This document shows, piece after piece, positions 8,877 to 17,503 of a DNA stretch of 64,000 nucleotides. The stretch covers positions 4,278,001 through 4,342,000 of the forward strand of contig NZ_JAZHRT010000001.1 of NCBI RefSeq assembly GCF_036924535.1, in the 5' to 3' direction. Source of the DNA: Bradyrhizobium sp. AZCC 2262. GTDB lineage: Bacteria; Pseudomonadota; Alphaproteobacteria; Rhizobiales; Xanthobacteraceae. Positions within the stretch are counted from its first letter, which is position 1; each line of letters starts with the position of its first letter. The notes below the pieces were generated by a model. The model was not told where the DNA came from. It searched no databases and was given only the letters and a program-made list of their open reading frames with translations. The position numbers were made by a program, and so were the translations under genes.

Positions 8877-9854
8877 TCAGGTTCCCCCTCGATGCTCGAT
8901 CCACCAACGGCTCAGATCGGCAGCCGAGTCCGTGCAGCCGAACCGCGCGCGCCAGCCGAACTCCTCTGCCATGCGCGCGACCGACAGCGGTGCCCGGTCG
9001 GCTGGACCATGCAGATCAACCGTTGCCACCTCACCGGCATCAGCCAGCCGACAAGCAAAGCCCGGGTGCAACGCGGCAAGCTCCTGGCCCCATTGCAGTG
9101 CCGACCATTCCACGCCGGTTGAAATGTTATAGAGCTGTTGCTGTGGCCTCGCGGCCTCGATCAGCAATGTCACGGCTTCCGCGACATCCACGGCATAGAT
9201 CCAGTCCCTGACGCCCGGGCGCGACAGAACGGCCTCATACCCCTCTTGCATCGCGGCGAGAATCTGCGCTTGCGGGCTCAGCGTGTCGCGCACGCCGTTG
9301 CTCCGCTCCCAGGGCCCGAACACGGCGCTCAGCCGCACGCTGATGATCTCGCATTGCCAGAGACCGGCCAGGCGCGCCGCGACCTTCTCGGATGCGAATT
9401 TGGTGATGGCATAGAGTGAAGCCGGATCGCAGGGCGTTTCTTCATCGAGCAGCACGTTCCTGAATGCGCTGGCGCCGTAGGCTGCCGCGGACGACAGATT
9501 GATGATGCGTTTAACGCCAAAGCGCTGTGCTGCGATCAGGATCGGCACCTGAGCCAACAGATTTACCCGCAAAATGGTCTCGGGGTCGCTCGCCTCACGC
9601 GCCGGTCCGGCGGTGATCGCGGCGCCCAGAATGATGGCGTCATAACCAGCGGCGATCAGCCCCTCCACAGCCTGGCTATCCGTGACATCGCCCTGAATGG
9701 CCGTCAGCCGATCGCCGTGAAGGGCAAACTCCTTCCTCGCGTCCGGCGGCAGGCCCGCACGGTCGAACAATGTCACCGCATGACCGCGCGACAGCAGTGT
9801 CGCGGCGATATTGAGCCCGACAAAACCGGTGCCGCCGAAGACAAGAATTCTCAT
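8877..9854 (-). CDS. NAD-dependent epimerase/dehydratase family protein
   Basis: A 325-residue extended SDR. It opens with VFGGTGFVGLNIA, the GxxGxxG NAD loop, has an acidic residue after strand 2 (LFDRAG), a serine in NLSSAAAYG and the catalytic Tyr-Lys in YAITK. Such proteins epimerise, dehydrate or oxidise nucleotide sugars or small hydroxy compounds. It lies 31 bases below the start of the hydantoinase-type gene and one base before the SDR, in what appears to be one transcription unit. The presence of two oxidoreductases between a cyclic amidohydrolase and a transporter suggests a substrate with both an amide ring and a hydroxyl, but this is inference. Confidence 0.87.
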   Translation of the reverse strand: MRILVFGGTGFVGLNIAATLLSRGHAVTLFDRAGLPPDARKEFALHGDRLTAIQGDVTDSQAVEGLIAAGYDAIILGAAITAGPAREASDPETILRVNLLAQVPILIAAQRFGVKRIINLSSAAAYGASAFRNVLLDEETPCDPASLYAITKFASEKVAARLAGLWQCEIISVRLSAVFGPWERSNGVRDTLSPQAQILAAMQEGYEAVLSRPGVRDWIYAVDVAEAVTLLIEAARPQQQLYNISTGVEWSALQWGQELAALHPGFACRLADAGEVATVDLHGPADRAPLSVARMAEEFGWRARFGCTDSAADLSRWWIEHRGGT

Positions 9855-9885
9855 CGCTCAACCCGAACGCGTCGCAGCGTACGGT

Positions 9886-11355
9886 TCACAGCAGCCTCGC
9901 ACCGAAATTCTGCTCAGGGTCCATATCGGATACCAACCGACCGGTCGGTTTCGCCGCCTCGCCCCCCGTGCGTGCGAGGAAACGTCCCGAGCCTGCCTCG
10001 ACCGAACGCTTGCCGTCCGCCACGATGACGCGCCCGCGCGATAGGACCGTGACAGGCCAGCCGCGCAGCTTGCGGTCGGCGAAGGGCGTATAGCCCGTCA
10101 GATCATGCATCATCGCATCGCTCAGCGTGACCTCTCGCGCCGGGTCCCAGATCGCGATGTCAGCATCGGCGCCGACCGCGATCGAACCCTTGCGCGGATG
10201 CAGATTGTAGATCTTTGCCGGCGCGGTCGCGGTCAGTTCGACGAATTTTTCGAGGCCCAATCGGCCCTTCGACACCATGGCGTCGAACAGCAACGGCAAG
10301 CGGACCTCGAGGCCAGGCAAACCATTCGCCACTTGCTTGAAATTGGGATTGGGGCCGGCGCGCAGTTTGCCGGTCTCATCGAACCGGTACGGCGCGTGAT
10401 CGGATGAAACGGTCTGGAGGTCGCCGAGCGCAAGCGCCTGCCACAGCGCCTCCTGGTCGGCGGCGCGGCGCGGCGGCGGGCTGCACATCCACTTGGCGCC
10501 TTCCACGCCGGGCTTGTCGAGATCGTCGGCGGTGAGAAAGAGGTATTGCGGGCAGGTCTCCGCGAACACCTTCAGCCCCTGCCCGCGCGCATCGCGGATC
10601 ACCTTGGCGCCTTCCGCCGTCGACACATGAAAGATCATGATCGGCTGGTCGATCAGTGCGGCCATGCCGATCAGCCGGTTGAAGGCTTCCGCTTCCGAGA
10701 CGCGGGCATGGCTGATGGCGTGGTATTTCGGGTCGGTATAACCGCGCGCCAGAAGCCGCTTCACCATCCAGGAGATAATCCCGTGGTTCTCAGCGTGGGC
10801 GCAGAGCATCGCGCCGCCGTCGCGCGCCGCAAGCAGAATGTCGAGCAGCGGTTCGTCGTCGATTTTCAGGCGATCATAGGTCATGAAGATCTTGATCGAG
10901 CCGTGGCCCTGCTTGATCAGCGCGGGCAGATCTTTCTCCAATACCTCCTTGGTCGGATCGGCGATGATCATGTGGAAGGCATAATCGATCACGGCGCCCT
11001 TTTTCGCGAGCGCATGATACTCCTCCAGCACCTGCGGCAGCTTCATGCCGACGTGCTGGGCCGCGAACGGGATCACGGTGGTGGTGCCGCCGAAGGCTGC
11101 CGAGACGGTTGCGCTCTCGAACGTATCGGCGTTCACGATGCCCGCGGCCGAGAGCTGCTCGATGTGGGCGTGGCTATCGACACCGCCGGGCAGCACCAAC
11201 TTGCCCCGCGCGTCGATCTCCCGCCGCGCGCCCGGCAGCCCGCGGCCAACAGCTGCGATCGTCTCGCCGGAAATAGCGACATCGGCCTCGAATACGTCGC
11301 TTACAGTCGCGACGCGTCCGCCGCGGATGAGAAGGTCGTAGGCGGGCTCGGTCAT
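9886..11355 (-). CDS. Cyclic amidohydrolase, D-hydantoinase/dihydropyrimidinase type
   Basis: A 489-residue amidohydrolase-superfamily enzyme. Metal ligands are visible: SHAHIE (His62, His64), the lysine that becomes carbamylated in SIKIFMTY (Lys155), CAHAENHG, FHVSTAEG and the aspartate in SSDHAPYRF. This matches hydantoinases and dihydropyrimidinases, which open five- or six-membered cyclic diamides to N-carbamoyl amino acids. The neighbouring N-carbamoyl-D-amino acid hydrolase and hydantoin racemase support hydantoin over dihydropyrimidine. The length is slightly above the usual 450-480. It begins a minus-strand run of genes and is divergent from the racemase across a 205-base region that holds a perfect 8-base palindrome. 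Related allantoinases remain possible. Confidence 0.9.
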   Translation of the reverse strand: MTEPAYDLLIRGGRVATVSDVFEADVAISGETIAAVGRGLPGARREIDARGKLVLPGGVDSHAHIEQLSAAGIVNADTFESATVSAAFGGTTTVIPFAAQHVGMKLPQVLEEYHALAKKGAVIDYAFHMIIADPTKEVLEKDLPALIKQGHGSIKIFMTYDRLKIDDEPLLDILLAARDGGAMLCAHAENHGIISWMVKRLLARGYTDPKYHAISHARVSEAEAFNRLIGMAALIDQPIMIFHVSTAEGAKVIRDARGQGLKVFAETCPQYLFLTADDLDKPGVEGAKWMCSPPPRRAADQEALWQALALGDLQTVSSDHAPYRFDETGKLRAGPNPNFKQVANGLPGLEVRLPLLFDAMVSKGRLGLEKFVELTATAPAKIYNLHPRKGSIAVGADADIAIWDPAREVTLSDAMMHDLTGYTPFADRKLRGWPVTVLSRGRVIVADGKRSVEAGSGRFLARTGGEAAKPTGRLVSDMDPEQNFGARLL

Positions 11356-11373
11356 GACAAACTCCCAAGTATC

Positions 11374-11395
11374 AAGTCTTGAATCCTAAGTCTTG
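11374..11395. repeat. Pair of AAGTCTTG direct repeats upstream of hydantoinase
   Basis: AAGTCTTG occurs at 11374-11381 and again at 11388-11395, a spacing of 14 bases, just upstream of the hydantoinase start at 11355. It may be a protein site or chance. Confidence 0.35.
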
Positions 11396-11459
11396 CATTC
11401 GCCGGATGAAAGCACAGATCGTGCCGTCACACTCCCTTGCGCTTTCGCATCAGACAGTG

Positions 11460-11486
11460 GACCATGCATCGCTGGATGGCATGGTC
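11460..11486. promoter_or_regulatory. Candidate operator between hydantoinase and racemase
   Basis: GACCATGC at 11460-11467 and GCATGGTC at 11479-11486 are exact inverted repeats with an 11-base spacer. They lie in the divergent region between the cyclic amidohydrolase and the racemase, where a shared regulator would bind. No regulator gene is adjacent, so the binding protein is unknown. Confidence 0.4.
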
Positions 11487-11560
11487 ATTGCTTCCGTTGC
11501 CGTCTTGTTGCGCGCCGGTCTCGCTCTATCATCCGACGCGTCGTCCCGCAGGAAAACACC

Positions 11561-12223
11561 ATGTCACGACCGCGCATTCTCGTCATCAATCCCAACTCCA
11601 ACCAGCTCGTTACCCAAGGGCTGGAGCAAGCCTTGAAGCCGCTCGATTTTGCGGGCGGACCGGAGATCGTCTGCGAGACGCTGACCGAGGGCCCCTACGG
11701 GATCGAGAGCCAGGCCGATGTCGATGGCGTGGCGATGCCGCTGCGCCGCCTCGTCGAAGGCGACAACCATTCGACCGCCTTCGTCATTGCCTGCTACAGC
11801 GATCCTGGCCTGCATGTCTGCCGCGAAGCGACCGACCGGCCCGTATTCGGCATCGCCGAATGCGGCGTGCTGACGGCGCTGGCGCGCGCCGAAACCTTCG
11901 GCGTGATTGCGATCGCACAGCGCTCGATCCGCCGCCATGTCCGCTACCTCCGGCAGATGGGCCTGATGGATCGCCTGACCAGGGAACGGCCGCTCAACAT
12001 GAGCGTGGCGGAGACCGCGTCGGGTGAAGGAACGCTGGCGAAGATGATTGAGGTCGGACGCGCACTCAAGGACGAAGACGGATCCGGCGCCATCGTGATG
12101 GGCTGTGCCGGCATGGCGCGCCACCGCCAGCCACTGGAGCAGGCGCTCGGGATTCCCGTGATCGACCCGACCCAGGCGGCTGTGACCATGGCGCTGGGCA
12201 CCGTGCAGTTCTCGCATCACTGA
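11561..12223 (+). CDS. Hydantoin racemase-type Asp/Glu racemase
   Basis: A 220-residue protein of the Asp/Glu/hydantoin racemase superfamily. It has the opening motif ILVINPNSN and the two catalytic cysteines expected for a two-base racemase, in ACYSDPGL (Cys78) and MGCAGMARH (Cys182). Such enzymes interconvert D- and L-5-substituted hydantoins so that an enantioselective hydantoinase can consume all of the substrate. I start it at the ATG at 11561 after a GCAGGAAA Shine-Dalgarno; the longer frame upstream has no racemase sequence. It is on the opposite strand to the other hydantoin genes, and its last seven bases overlap the end of the convergent flavin reductase gene. Allantoin racemase is a related alternative. 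Confidence 0.87.
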   Translation: MSRPRILVINPNSNQLVTQGLEQALKPLDFAGGPEIVCETLTEGPYGIESQADVDGVAMPLRRLVEGDNHSTAFVIACYSDPGLHVCREATDRPVFGIAECGVLTALARAETFGVIAIAQRSIRRHVRYLRQMGLMDRLTRERPLNMSVAETASGEGTLAKMIEVGRALKDEDGSGAIVMGCAGMARHRQPLEQALGIPVIDPTQAAVTMALGTVQFSHH

Positions 12224-12876
12224 TTTTGGTCGGACGTTTCGGCCGCCCCGTTGCGCGCGAGCCATTGCGCGTGGCTTTCGCGCGTCAACGCAAAGGTCTG
12301 GCGCTGGGCGGCGTAGAGATTGCCGAACAAGCGCCCGATCGGCCGGTAGACGTCGAAATCGACATACATCTTTTCGTGGTCGATCAGCCCCTCACGCGCG
12401 TGCAGGCGCAATACCTCGCCGACGAGAAGCTCGCGGCCTGGCCCGAAGGCGAGCGCGACATGCTGCCGGCACTCGAGCGCAAAAGGCGCGGCGGCCAATC
12501 GCGGCACGTCGATATCGATCGACGGCAATGTCTTTAGCCCCGTCGCCTCCACCTCGCTGTCACCTGCGGGAAAGTCGATCGCGCAGTCGTTCATGGCCGC
12601 GGCCAGCGCCTCGTCCACCAGATGCACCACGAACTGCCCGCTGCGGTGGATGTTGCGCGTCGTGTCCTTGGGACTGAAATCGGCCTTGTGCTGCAGGCCG
12701 AGCACCAGAAGGGGCGGATCTTCGGAGAAGACGTTGAAGAAGCTGAACGGCGCCGCGTTGACGGCACCGTTTGCGTCGAGCGTCGTGACCAGTGCAATCG
12801 GCCGCGGCACGACGACCCCACACAGCAGCTTGTGGCGGTCGCGCGGATCAAGTTCGCGGAAGGAGATGCCGGACAT
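12217..12876 (-). CDS. Flavin reductase-like (flavoredoxin-type) FMN-binding protein
   Basis: A 219-residue protein of the flavin reductase-like family, recognised by VVPRPIALVTTLDANG followed by NAAPFSFFNVFSEDPPLLVLGL, the split-barrel FMN site. Such proteins bind FMN and reduce flavin with NAD(P)H or pass electrons onward; some serve a separate monooxygenase. Its start directly abuts the stop of the upstream carbamoylase gene, so the two are probably translated together. The flavin monooxygenase-like gene a few kilobases downstream could be a partner, but that is a guess. The 3' end overlaps the racemase gene by seven bases on the other strand. Confidence 0.85.
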   Translation of the reverse strand: MSGISFRELDPRDRHKLLCGVVVPRPIALVTTLDANGAVNAAPFSFFNVFSEDPPLLVLGLQHKADFSPKDTTRNIHRSGQFVVHLVDEALAAAMNDCAIDFPAGDSEVEATGLKTLPSIDIDVPRLAAAPFALECRQHVALAFGPGRELLVGEVLRLHAREGLIDHEKMYVDFDVYRPIGRLFGNLYAAQRQTFALTRESHAQWLARNGAAETSDQNQ

Positions 12877-13809
12877 CTAGTTTTCCGGAGGCGGCACCGC
12901 GCCGGTTCGGCCGGTGATCAGGCCGTAATGCTCGATGCGGCGGTGGAGCGCGAAATTGAAGATCGTGTTCTTGCCGAAGGTGGTGGCGTCGAGATCGCAG
13001 GGGTGAACCAGCAGTTCGTCCTCTTCGGTCCTGGCCTCGACGACAATCTCGCCGTCCGGATTGACGATCAGGCTGCCGCCGATCAAGGGGTGGCCGTCCT
13101 CGACGCCGGCCTTTGCGACGCATACCACCCAGGTTGAATTCTGGTAGGCGCCGGCCTGCGCGGAGAGCCGGTTGTGGAACAGCCGCTTTTCTGGCCCTTC
13201 CTCGCTCTTCTCGGCGTTAACCGAGGGCGTGTTGTAGCCGATCAGCACCATCTCCACGCCTTGCAGGCCCATCACGCGGTAAGTCTCCGGCCAGCGTCGG
13301 TCGTTGCAGACCGCCATGCCGAAGATGCCGCCGAGCGCGCGCCAGACGTTGAAACCGAGATCGCCCGGCTCGAAGTAGCGCTTCTCCAGATGCTGGAACG
13401 CGCGTTTCGTGTCGAACTCCGAATGACCGGGAAGATGAACCTTGCGGTACTTGCCGACAATTTTTCCGGACTTGTCGGTGAGGATGGAGGTGTTGAAATG
13501 ATGCCCATCCGGCGTCAGTTCGGCATAGCCGAAATTCATTGCGATCTTGTGATGGGCAGCTCGCTCGAACAAAGGCCTTGTCGCCGCATTTGGCATCTCG
13601 CGCTCGAACCAGGTATCGACCTCGGCCTGATCCTCCATGTACCAGCGCGGAAAAAAGGTGGTGAGTGCGAGCTCCGGATAGATAATCAGATCAGCGCCCT
13701 TCGCCTTGGCTTCATCCATCAGCGCGATCATGCGCTTGACGACAGCGTCGCGGCTCTCGGCTTTCTGGATCGGGCCCAACTGGGCGGCGGCAACATTGAT
13801 GACGCGCAT
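12877..13809 (-). CDS. N-carbamoyl-D-amino acid hydrolase (nitrilase superfamily)
   Basis: A 310-residue carbon-nitrogen hydrolase. The Glu-Lys-Cys triad is in place: Glu46 in IIYPELALTTFFPRW, Lys124 in KYRKVHLPGH and Cys169 in GMAVCNDRRWPE. These contexts closely match N-carbamoyl-D-amino acid amidohydrolases, which release the free D-amino acid, ammonia and carbon dioxide from the product of D-hydantoinase. It is the first gene of the minus-strand unit and directly abuts the flavin reductase-like gene. Together with the cyclic amidohydrolase and racemase it completes a three-enzyme hydantoin route. Beta-ureidopropionase is a more distant alternative; the TTFFPRW segment favours the D-carbamoylase group. 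Confidence 0.92.
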   Translation of the reverse strand: MRVINVAAAQLGPIQKAESRDAVVKRMIALMDEAKAKGADLIIYPELALTTFFPRWYMEDQAEVDTWFEREMPNAATRPLFERAAHHKIAMNFGYAELTPDGHHFNTSILTDKSGKIVGKYRKVHLPGHSEFDTKRAFQHLEKRYFEPGDLGFNVWRALGGIFGMAVCNDRRWPETYRVMGLQGVEMVLIGYNTPSVNAEKSEEGPEKRLFHNRLSAQAGAYQNSTWVVCVAKAGVEDGHPLIGGSLIVNPDGEIVVEARTEEDELLVHPCDLDATTFGKNTIFNFALHRRIEHYGLITGRTGAVPPPEN

Positions 13810-14218
13810 AAATAACTTCCTGGATGCTTCTATTTAGAGCGGCGTTTGCATGGAAATGAAGCAGTTTGCGGAGCTCGAAGTCCGATCTGGTTCAAGTGGA
13901 GTCAGCAGCAGTTAAAGTTCTGGTTCGCTCAGAGTCAATTCCGGAGACGGCTTTACGCAATGCACTTCAGTTCTGCGTTTCAGCCGTTCGAACCCACTGA
14001 CAAAAGCTCTAATGTCGCGACGATCGCATCTGAACAAAACCGGCAGGTCGTCGTGCAGACCGCGCGACCCTTACTGGATCGAGCGTGTCAAAGGGCGACG
14101 TCAAGTCGCGATCCTCGATCTCGTTTCGATCGACGACCGCAGCGCAGCAAGCACCTGCGGTGCAGGTTTCCGCGCCCAGAGAGTTAACGGCCAACTAACG
14201 GCAACCGCATTCAAGGCG

Positions 14219-14246
14219 TTGTTTTCCGCAAAAATCTGCCTATACT
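14219..14246 (+). promoter_or_regulatory. Candidate sigma-70 promoter of the URC operon
   Basis: TTGTTT at 14219 and TATACT at 14241 are separated by 16 bases, close to a housekeeping promoter. Transcription would begin near 14253 and give a leader of about 85 bases before the ATG at 14337. Prediction by eye only. Confidence 0.4.
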
Positions 14247-14290
14247 GTTATCTCAGCTGCAACCGCTGCTGATTTTATCGTTGGTGACCA

Positions 14291-14312
14291 GGCCCGTCTA
14301 TCCAGGCGGGCC
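14291..14312 (+). promoter_or_regulatory. Leader hairpin upstream of the GTP cyclohydrolase II-like gene
   Basis: GGCCCGTC and GGCGGGCC pair into an eight-base stem with one wobble pair and a six-base loop. It ends 25 bases before the start codon and is not followed by a T-run, so it is more likely a leader structure or protein site than a terminator. Confidence 0.4.
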
Positions 14313-14336
14313 GTCGCCGTTTCAGGGTTCGTGGCG

Positions 14337-15587
14337 ATGACTCGTTCCAATCGGATTGATCATATTCGCATTACGTCGCACCCGGCACCGGGTGCCAAAC
14401 TTAAATTTCCGATCGCCTGGGGCGCGGCCAGCGCGCGCGAACGCGGACCGATTATCGGCACGGTGTCACGCCCGGCGGACCGCAACGTGATCGGGACGCA
14501 TGGCGGCTCCTATTCGGTCTATCGCGCGCTCGCCGTCTCGTCCGGCGCTCTCGACCCGATCCGACGTCCTGACCTTACCAACACCCACCCTGCTGAAACG
14601 ATCGGGCCGTTTCCGCAATGGGCCGAGCCGCAGCGGATCGTCTCGCTCGATCCATGGGGACATCTCGCCGCGGAGACCTTCGCGAGCGAGATCACCGAGG
14701 GCATCGACATCCGTCCGAGTATTGCCATCACACGCGCCCGCCTCGATCTACCCGAACTGCAGGCAGCAATCGAGGCCGGACGGCTCAAGCAGGATGGCGA
14801 GGTCGTGCACAAAAATGGCAGCGTCTCCGTGGTCAAGATTGCGATCGACCCCGTCTGGTATCTGCCCGGCCTGGCGGCGCGCTTCGCCACCACCGAGAAC
14901 AATCTGCGCCGGCAATTGTTCGAGCAGACCGCAGGCATGTTTCCGGAGCTGGTGACACGGCCTGATTTGCATGTTTTTCTACCCCCGATCGGCGGCACGA
15001 CAGCCTATCTGTTCGGCGACGTTACCAAACTGCCGGACCACTCCACCAGGATAACCTGCCGTGTGCATGACGAATGCAATGGCTCCGACGTGTTTGGTTC
15101 TGATATCTGCACCTGCCGTCCGTATCTGATTCACGGCATCGAAGAATGCGCACGCGCAGGCCAAAGCGGCGGGCTCGGCATCATCATCTACAATCGCAAG
15201 GAAGGCCGCGCGCTCGGCGAAGTGACAAAATTTCTCGTCTATAACGCCCGCAAGCGTCAGGAAGGCGGCGATGCGGCGGCCCAGTATTTCGAGCGTACCG
15301 AATGCGTCGCCGGCGTGCAGGACGCCCGCTTCCAGCAACTGATGCCGGATGTGGTGCACTGGCTCGGCCTGAAGCGAATCGACCGCTTCGTTTCCATGAG
15401 CGACATGAAGCACGACGCGCTGACCGGCCAGGGCATCGAAATCGTCGAGCGTGTGCCTATCCCCGACGACATGATCCCGGCCGACGCGCATGTGGAAATC
15501 GCGGCCAAGAAGGCCGCGGGTTACTACACGCCCGAGCCGCAACAGGATCCGGACAACCCAGTCGGCCGTTCGCTCGAAAAATATTGA
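14337..15587 (+). CDS. GTP cyclohydrolase II-like protein, URC1 type (uracil catabolism)
   Basis: A 416-residue protein whose second half is a GTP cyclohydrolase II domain: RVHDECNGSDVFGSDICTC gives the C-x10-C-x-C zinc ligands, and IIIYNRKEGRALGE matches the catalytic loop with its tyrosine. It has a roughly 200-residue N-terminal extension and no DHBP synthase domain, and the TNNPxK segment of riboflavin enzymes is replaced by SMSDMKHDAL. Together with the DUF1688 and uracil phosphoribosyltransferase genes behind it, this fits URC1 of the URC uracil-degradation route first described in yeast. I prefer the ATG at 14337, nine bases after AGGG, over a GTG six bases earlier. It should act on uracil-derived nucleotide rather than on GTP for riboflavin. 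Confidence 0.85.
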   Translation: MTRSNRIDHIRITSHPAPGAKLKFPIAWGAASARERGPIIGTVSRPADRNVIGTHGGSYSVYRALAVSSGALDPIRRPDLTNTHPAETIGPFPQWAEPQRIVSLDPWGHLAAETFASEITEGIDIRPSIAITRARLDLPELQAAIEAGRLKQDGEVVHKNGSVSVVKIAIDPVWYLPGLAARFATTENNLRRQLFEQTAGMFPELVTRPDLHVFLPPIGGTTAYLFGDVTKLPDHSTRITCRVHDECNGSDVFGSDICTCRPYLIHGIEECARAGQSGGLGIIIYNRKEGRALGEVTKFLVYNARKRQEGGDAAAQYFERTECVAGVQDARFQQLMPDVVHWLGLKRIDRFVSMSDMKHDALTGQGIEIVERVPIPDDMIPADAHVEIAAKKAAGYYTPEPQQDPDNPVGRSLEKY

Positions 15588-15596
15588 GAGCGCGCA

Positions 15597-16838
15597 GTGT
15601 CATCAGTAAATCCGGAGACGTCGGCCGCCTTGTCATTACTGAATGCCAGCGCAGTCCGCGAGCGCGCGCACCGCATGCTCGCGATCGGCCTTGAAGACAG
15701 GCTGCCGAGTTTTCGCATCGATCTCGGCCGCATGGACGACGTGGTCGAGCTGGTGCTGGAAACGACGCGCGCCGCCTACCCATCGTTCGACGTTCCCTTT
15801 CATTCGCGCTGGCGGCACTTCTTCACCTATGGCATCGATCGATGGGCTGACGTTGCCAGCTGCTTCGATTGGCCCGATCGCGCGGCTCTCGCCCGGGCTG
15901 AGTTCGATCTCGCCATCGTCAGCGTGTTCCTCGATGCCGGCGCGGGCCCATCGTGGCGCTACCGAGATGCAAAGACTAGATTAACCATCGGTCGCTCGGA
16001 AGGGTTAGGGCTTGCGAGTCTCGGGATGTTCACGGGCGGCGCCTTCTCGACCGCACCACATGAGCTGCGCGCCGATGCTGACAAGCTCGCGGCTTTGGAT
16101 GTTGTCGAACTCGCGCGCGGCATGCAGGTCAGGGATGACAACCCGTTGGTCGGATTGGACGGCCGCGCCGATCTGTTGCGTCGCCTGGGTAAACTGGTCG
16201 CCTCGAAGCCGGACATCTTTGGCAGCCATGATACGCCGCGGCCCGGCGGCCTCTACGACCGGCTGGCGACGCTGGCGGATGGCCGCAAGCTGCCTGCGCC
16301 GACGATTTTGGCTGAACTACTGCAGCAGCTCGGACCGATCTGGCCGTCGCGGCTGACGCTCGGCGGAGTAGCACTCGGCGATTGCTGGCGGCATCCGGCC
16401 ATGACGACCGCGGATGCAACCAGCGGTCTCGTACCGCTGCACAAGCTCTCGCAATGGCTGGCCTATTCCCTCATCGAGCCGCTGCAGCGGTCCGGCATCA
16501 GCGTGACCGATATCGACGGGCTGACCGGGCTTGCGGAATATCGCAATGGCGGGCTGTTCGTCGATACCGGCGTGCTAGCGTTTCGCGATGCAGGAGCGGC
16601 CCAGCAGGAACACGAGGTATCGTCACCGCTTGTCGTGGAATGGCGCGCGCTGACGGTGGCGCTGCTCGACCGCGTGGCTGACGGTCTGCGGCATCGGCTT
16701 GGACGCGATGCCACATCGATGCCGCTGGCGAAAATTCTCGAGGGCGGCACGTGGGCCGCGGGCCGACGGTTGGCGCGCGAACGCCGCCCCGACGCGTCGC
16801 CTCCAGTGAAAGTCATCAGTGACGGCACGGTTTTCTAG
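15597..16838 (+). CDS. DUF1688 protein, URC4 type (uracil catabolism)
   Basis: A 413-residue protein of the DUF1688 family, starting at a GTG nine bases after the previous stop. Recognisable family stretches include [12 protein letters not shown] near residue 65, WRYRDAKT and [14 protein letters not shown] in the middle, and FVDTGVL near the C-terminus. It has no signal peptide or membrane segment. In yeast the homologue URC4 is needed for growth on uracil as nitrogen source, and its reaction was not assigned when described. The position between URC1-type and upp genes strongly supports the same role here. The rare start codon may lower its level relative to its neighbours. Confidence 0.85.
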   Translation: MSSVNPETSAALSLLNASAVRERAHRMLAIGLEDRLPSFRIDLGRMDDVVELVLETTRAAYPSFDVPFHSRWRHFFTYGIDRWADVASCFDWPDRAALARAEFDLAIVSVFLDAGAGPSWRYRDAKTRLTIGRSEGLGLASLGMFTGGAFSTAPHELRADADKLAALDVVELARGMQVRDDNPLVGLDGRADLLRRLGKLVASKPDIFGSHDTPRPGGLYDRLATLADGRKLPAPTILAELLQQLGPIWPSRLTLGGVALGDCWRHPAMTTADATSGLVPLHKLSQWLAYSLIEPLQRSGISVTDIDGLTGLAEYRNGGLFVDTGVLAFRDAGAAQQEHEVSSPLVVEWRALTVALLDRVADGLRHRLGRDATSMPLAKILEGGTWAAGRRLARERRPDASPPVKVISDGTVF

Positions 16839-16855
16839 ATCCGAGGTCAGAAAAA

Positions 16856-17485
16856 ATGGACGGCGTTACGATCGTTAATCACCCGCTGGTGCAGCACAAG
16901 CTGACGCTGCTGCGGCAGAAAGACATTTCAACCAAGTCGTTTCGCGAGCTCCTCAAGGAGATCGGGATGCTGCTTTGTTACGAGGTCACCCGCGACCTGC
17001 CGCTGGCCGACATCGAAATCGAAACGCCGCTTGCGCATATGAAGTCGCCGCAGATCGCGGGCAAGAAGCTGGTGTTCGCGCCGGTGCTGCGTGCCGGCGT
17101 GACCTTTGCGGAAGGCATGCTCGATCTGGTACCGACCGCACGGATCGCTCATATCGGCCTTTACCGCGAACCAGAAACCTTCACCGCGGTGGAATACTTC
17201 TTCAAGGCGCCGAGCGATCTGCACGAGCGGCTGGTTATCGTGATCTCGCCGGTGCTGGCAACGGCGAACTCCGCCGTCGCCGCGGTCGACCGGCTGAAGG
17301 AGCGCGGTGCCAACGACATTCGACTGGTATGCCTGATCGGCGCGCCTGAGGGCGTCGAGCGCATGCGCGGCATTCACCCGGAAGTTCCGATCTGGCTCGC
17401 GGCGATCGACCAGGGGCTGGACGACAACGCCTATATTGTGCCGGGTCTCGGCGACGCCGGCGACCGCGCCTACGGCACGAAGTAG
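16856..17485 (+). CDS. upp: Uracil phosphoribosyltransferase with altered PRPP loop
   Basis: A 209-residue protein of normal UPRT length. Most of the family pattern is present: [13 protein letters not shown] at the start, [28 protein letters not shown] and the uracil-binding tail [15 protein letters not shown]. The PRPP loop is unusual: where UPRTs normally have DPMLATGGS this protein reads SPVLATANS, replacing the acidic residue and both glycines. It would form UMP from uracil and PRPP as the entry step of the URC route, but the changed loop raises the question of whether it binds PRPP in the usual way. It follows the DUF1688 gene by 17 bases and converges with the ABC ATPase gene 18 bases later. 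Confidence 0.88.
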   Translation: MDGVTIVNHPLVQHKLTLLRQKDISTKSFRELLKEIGMLLCYEVTRDLPLADIEIETPLAHMKSPQIAGKKLVFAPVLRAGVTFAEGMLDLVPTARIAHIGLYREPETFTAVEYFFKAPSDLHERLVIVISPVLATANSAVAAVDRLKERGANDIRLVCLIGAPEGVERMRGIHPEVPIWLAAIDQGLDDNAYIVPGLGDAGDRAYGTK

Positions 17486-17503
17486 CTTAGCTGCCGCACG
17501 AGA

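Larger units (their letters stand above)
13810..14336. other. Intergenic region between hydantoin cluster and URC operon
   Basis: This 527-base divergent region has no convincing gene; a 113-codon open frame on the plus strand at 13846 has low-complexity arginine-rich content and no start signal. What can be seen is a sigma-70-like promoter at 14219-14246 and a GC hairpin at 14291-14312, both pointing to the URC genes. Nothing recognisable lies in 13850-14200. Confidence 0.6.

Noticed and set aside
8186..9211. 341-codon open frame on the plus strand
   Set aside because: Covers the SDR and epimerase genes on the other strand, which have catalytic motifs; no features of its own.
13846..14187. 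113-codon open frame on the plus strand
   Set aside because: Arginine-rich, no ribosome site, no recognisable domain, and it ends before the better promoter signal for the URC operon.
17486..17503. Possible terminator between the convergent upp and DppF-type genes
   Set aside because: Only 18 bases and no stem-loop.
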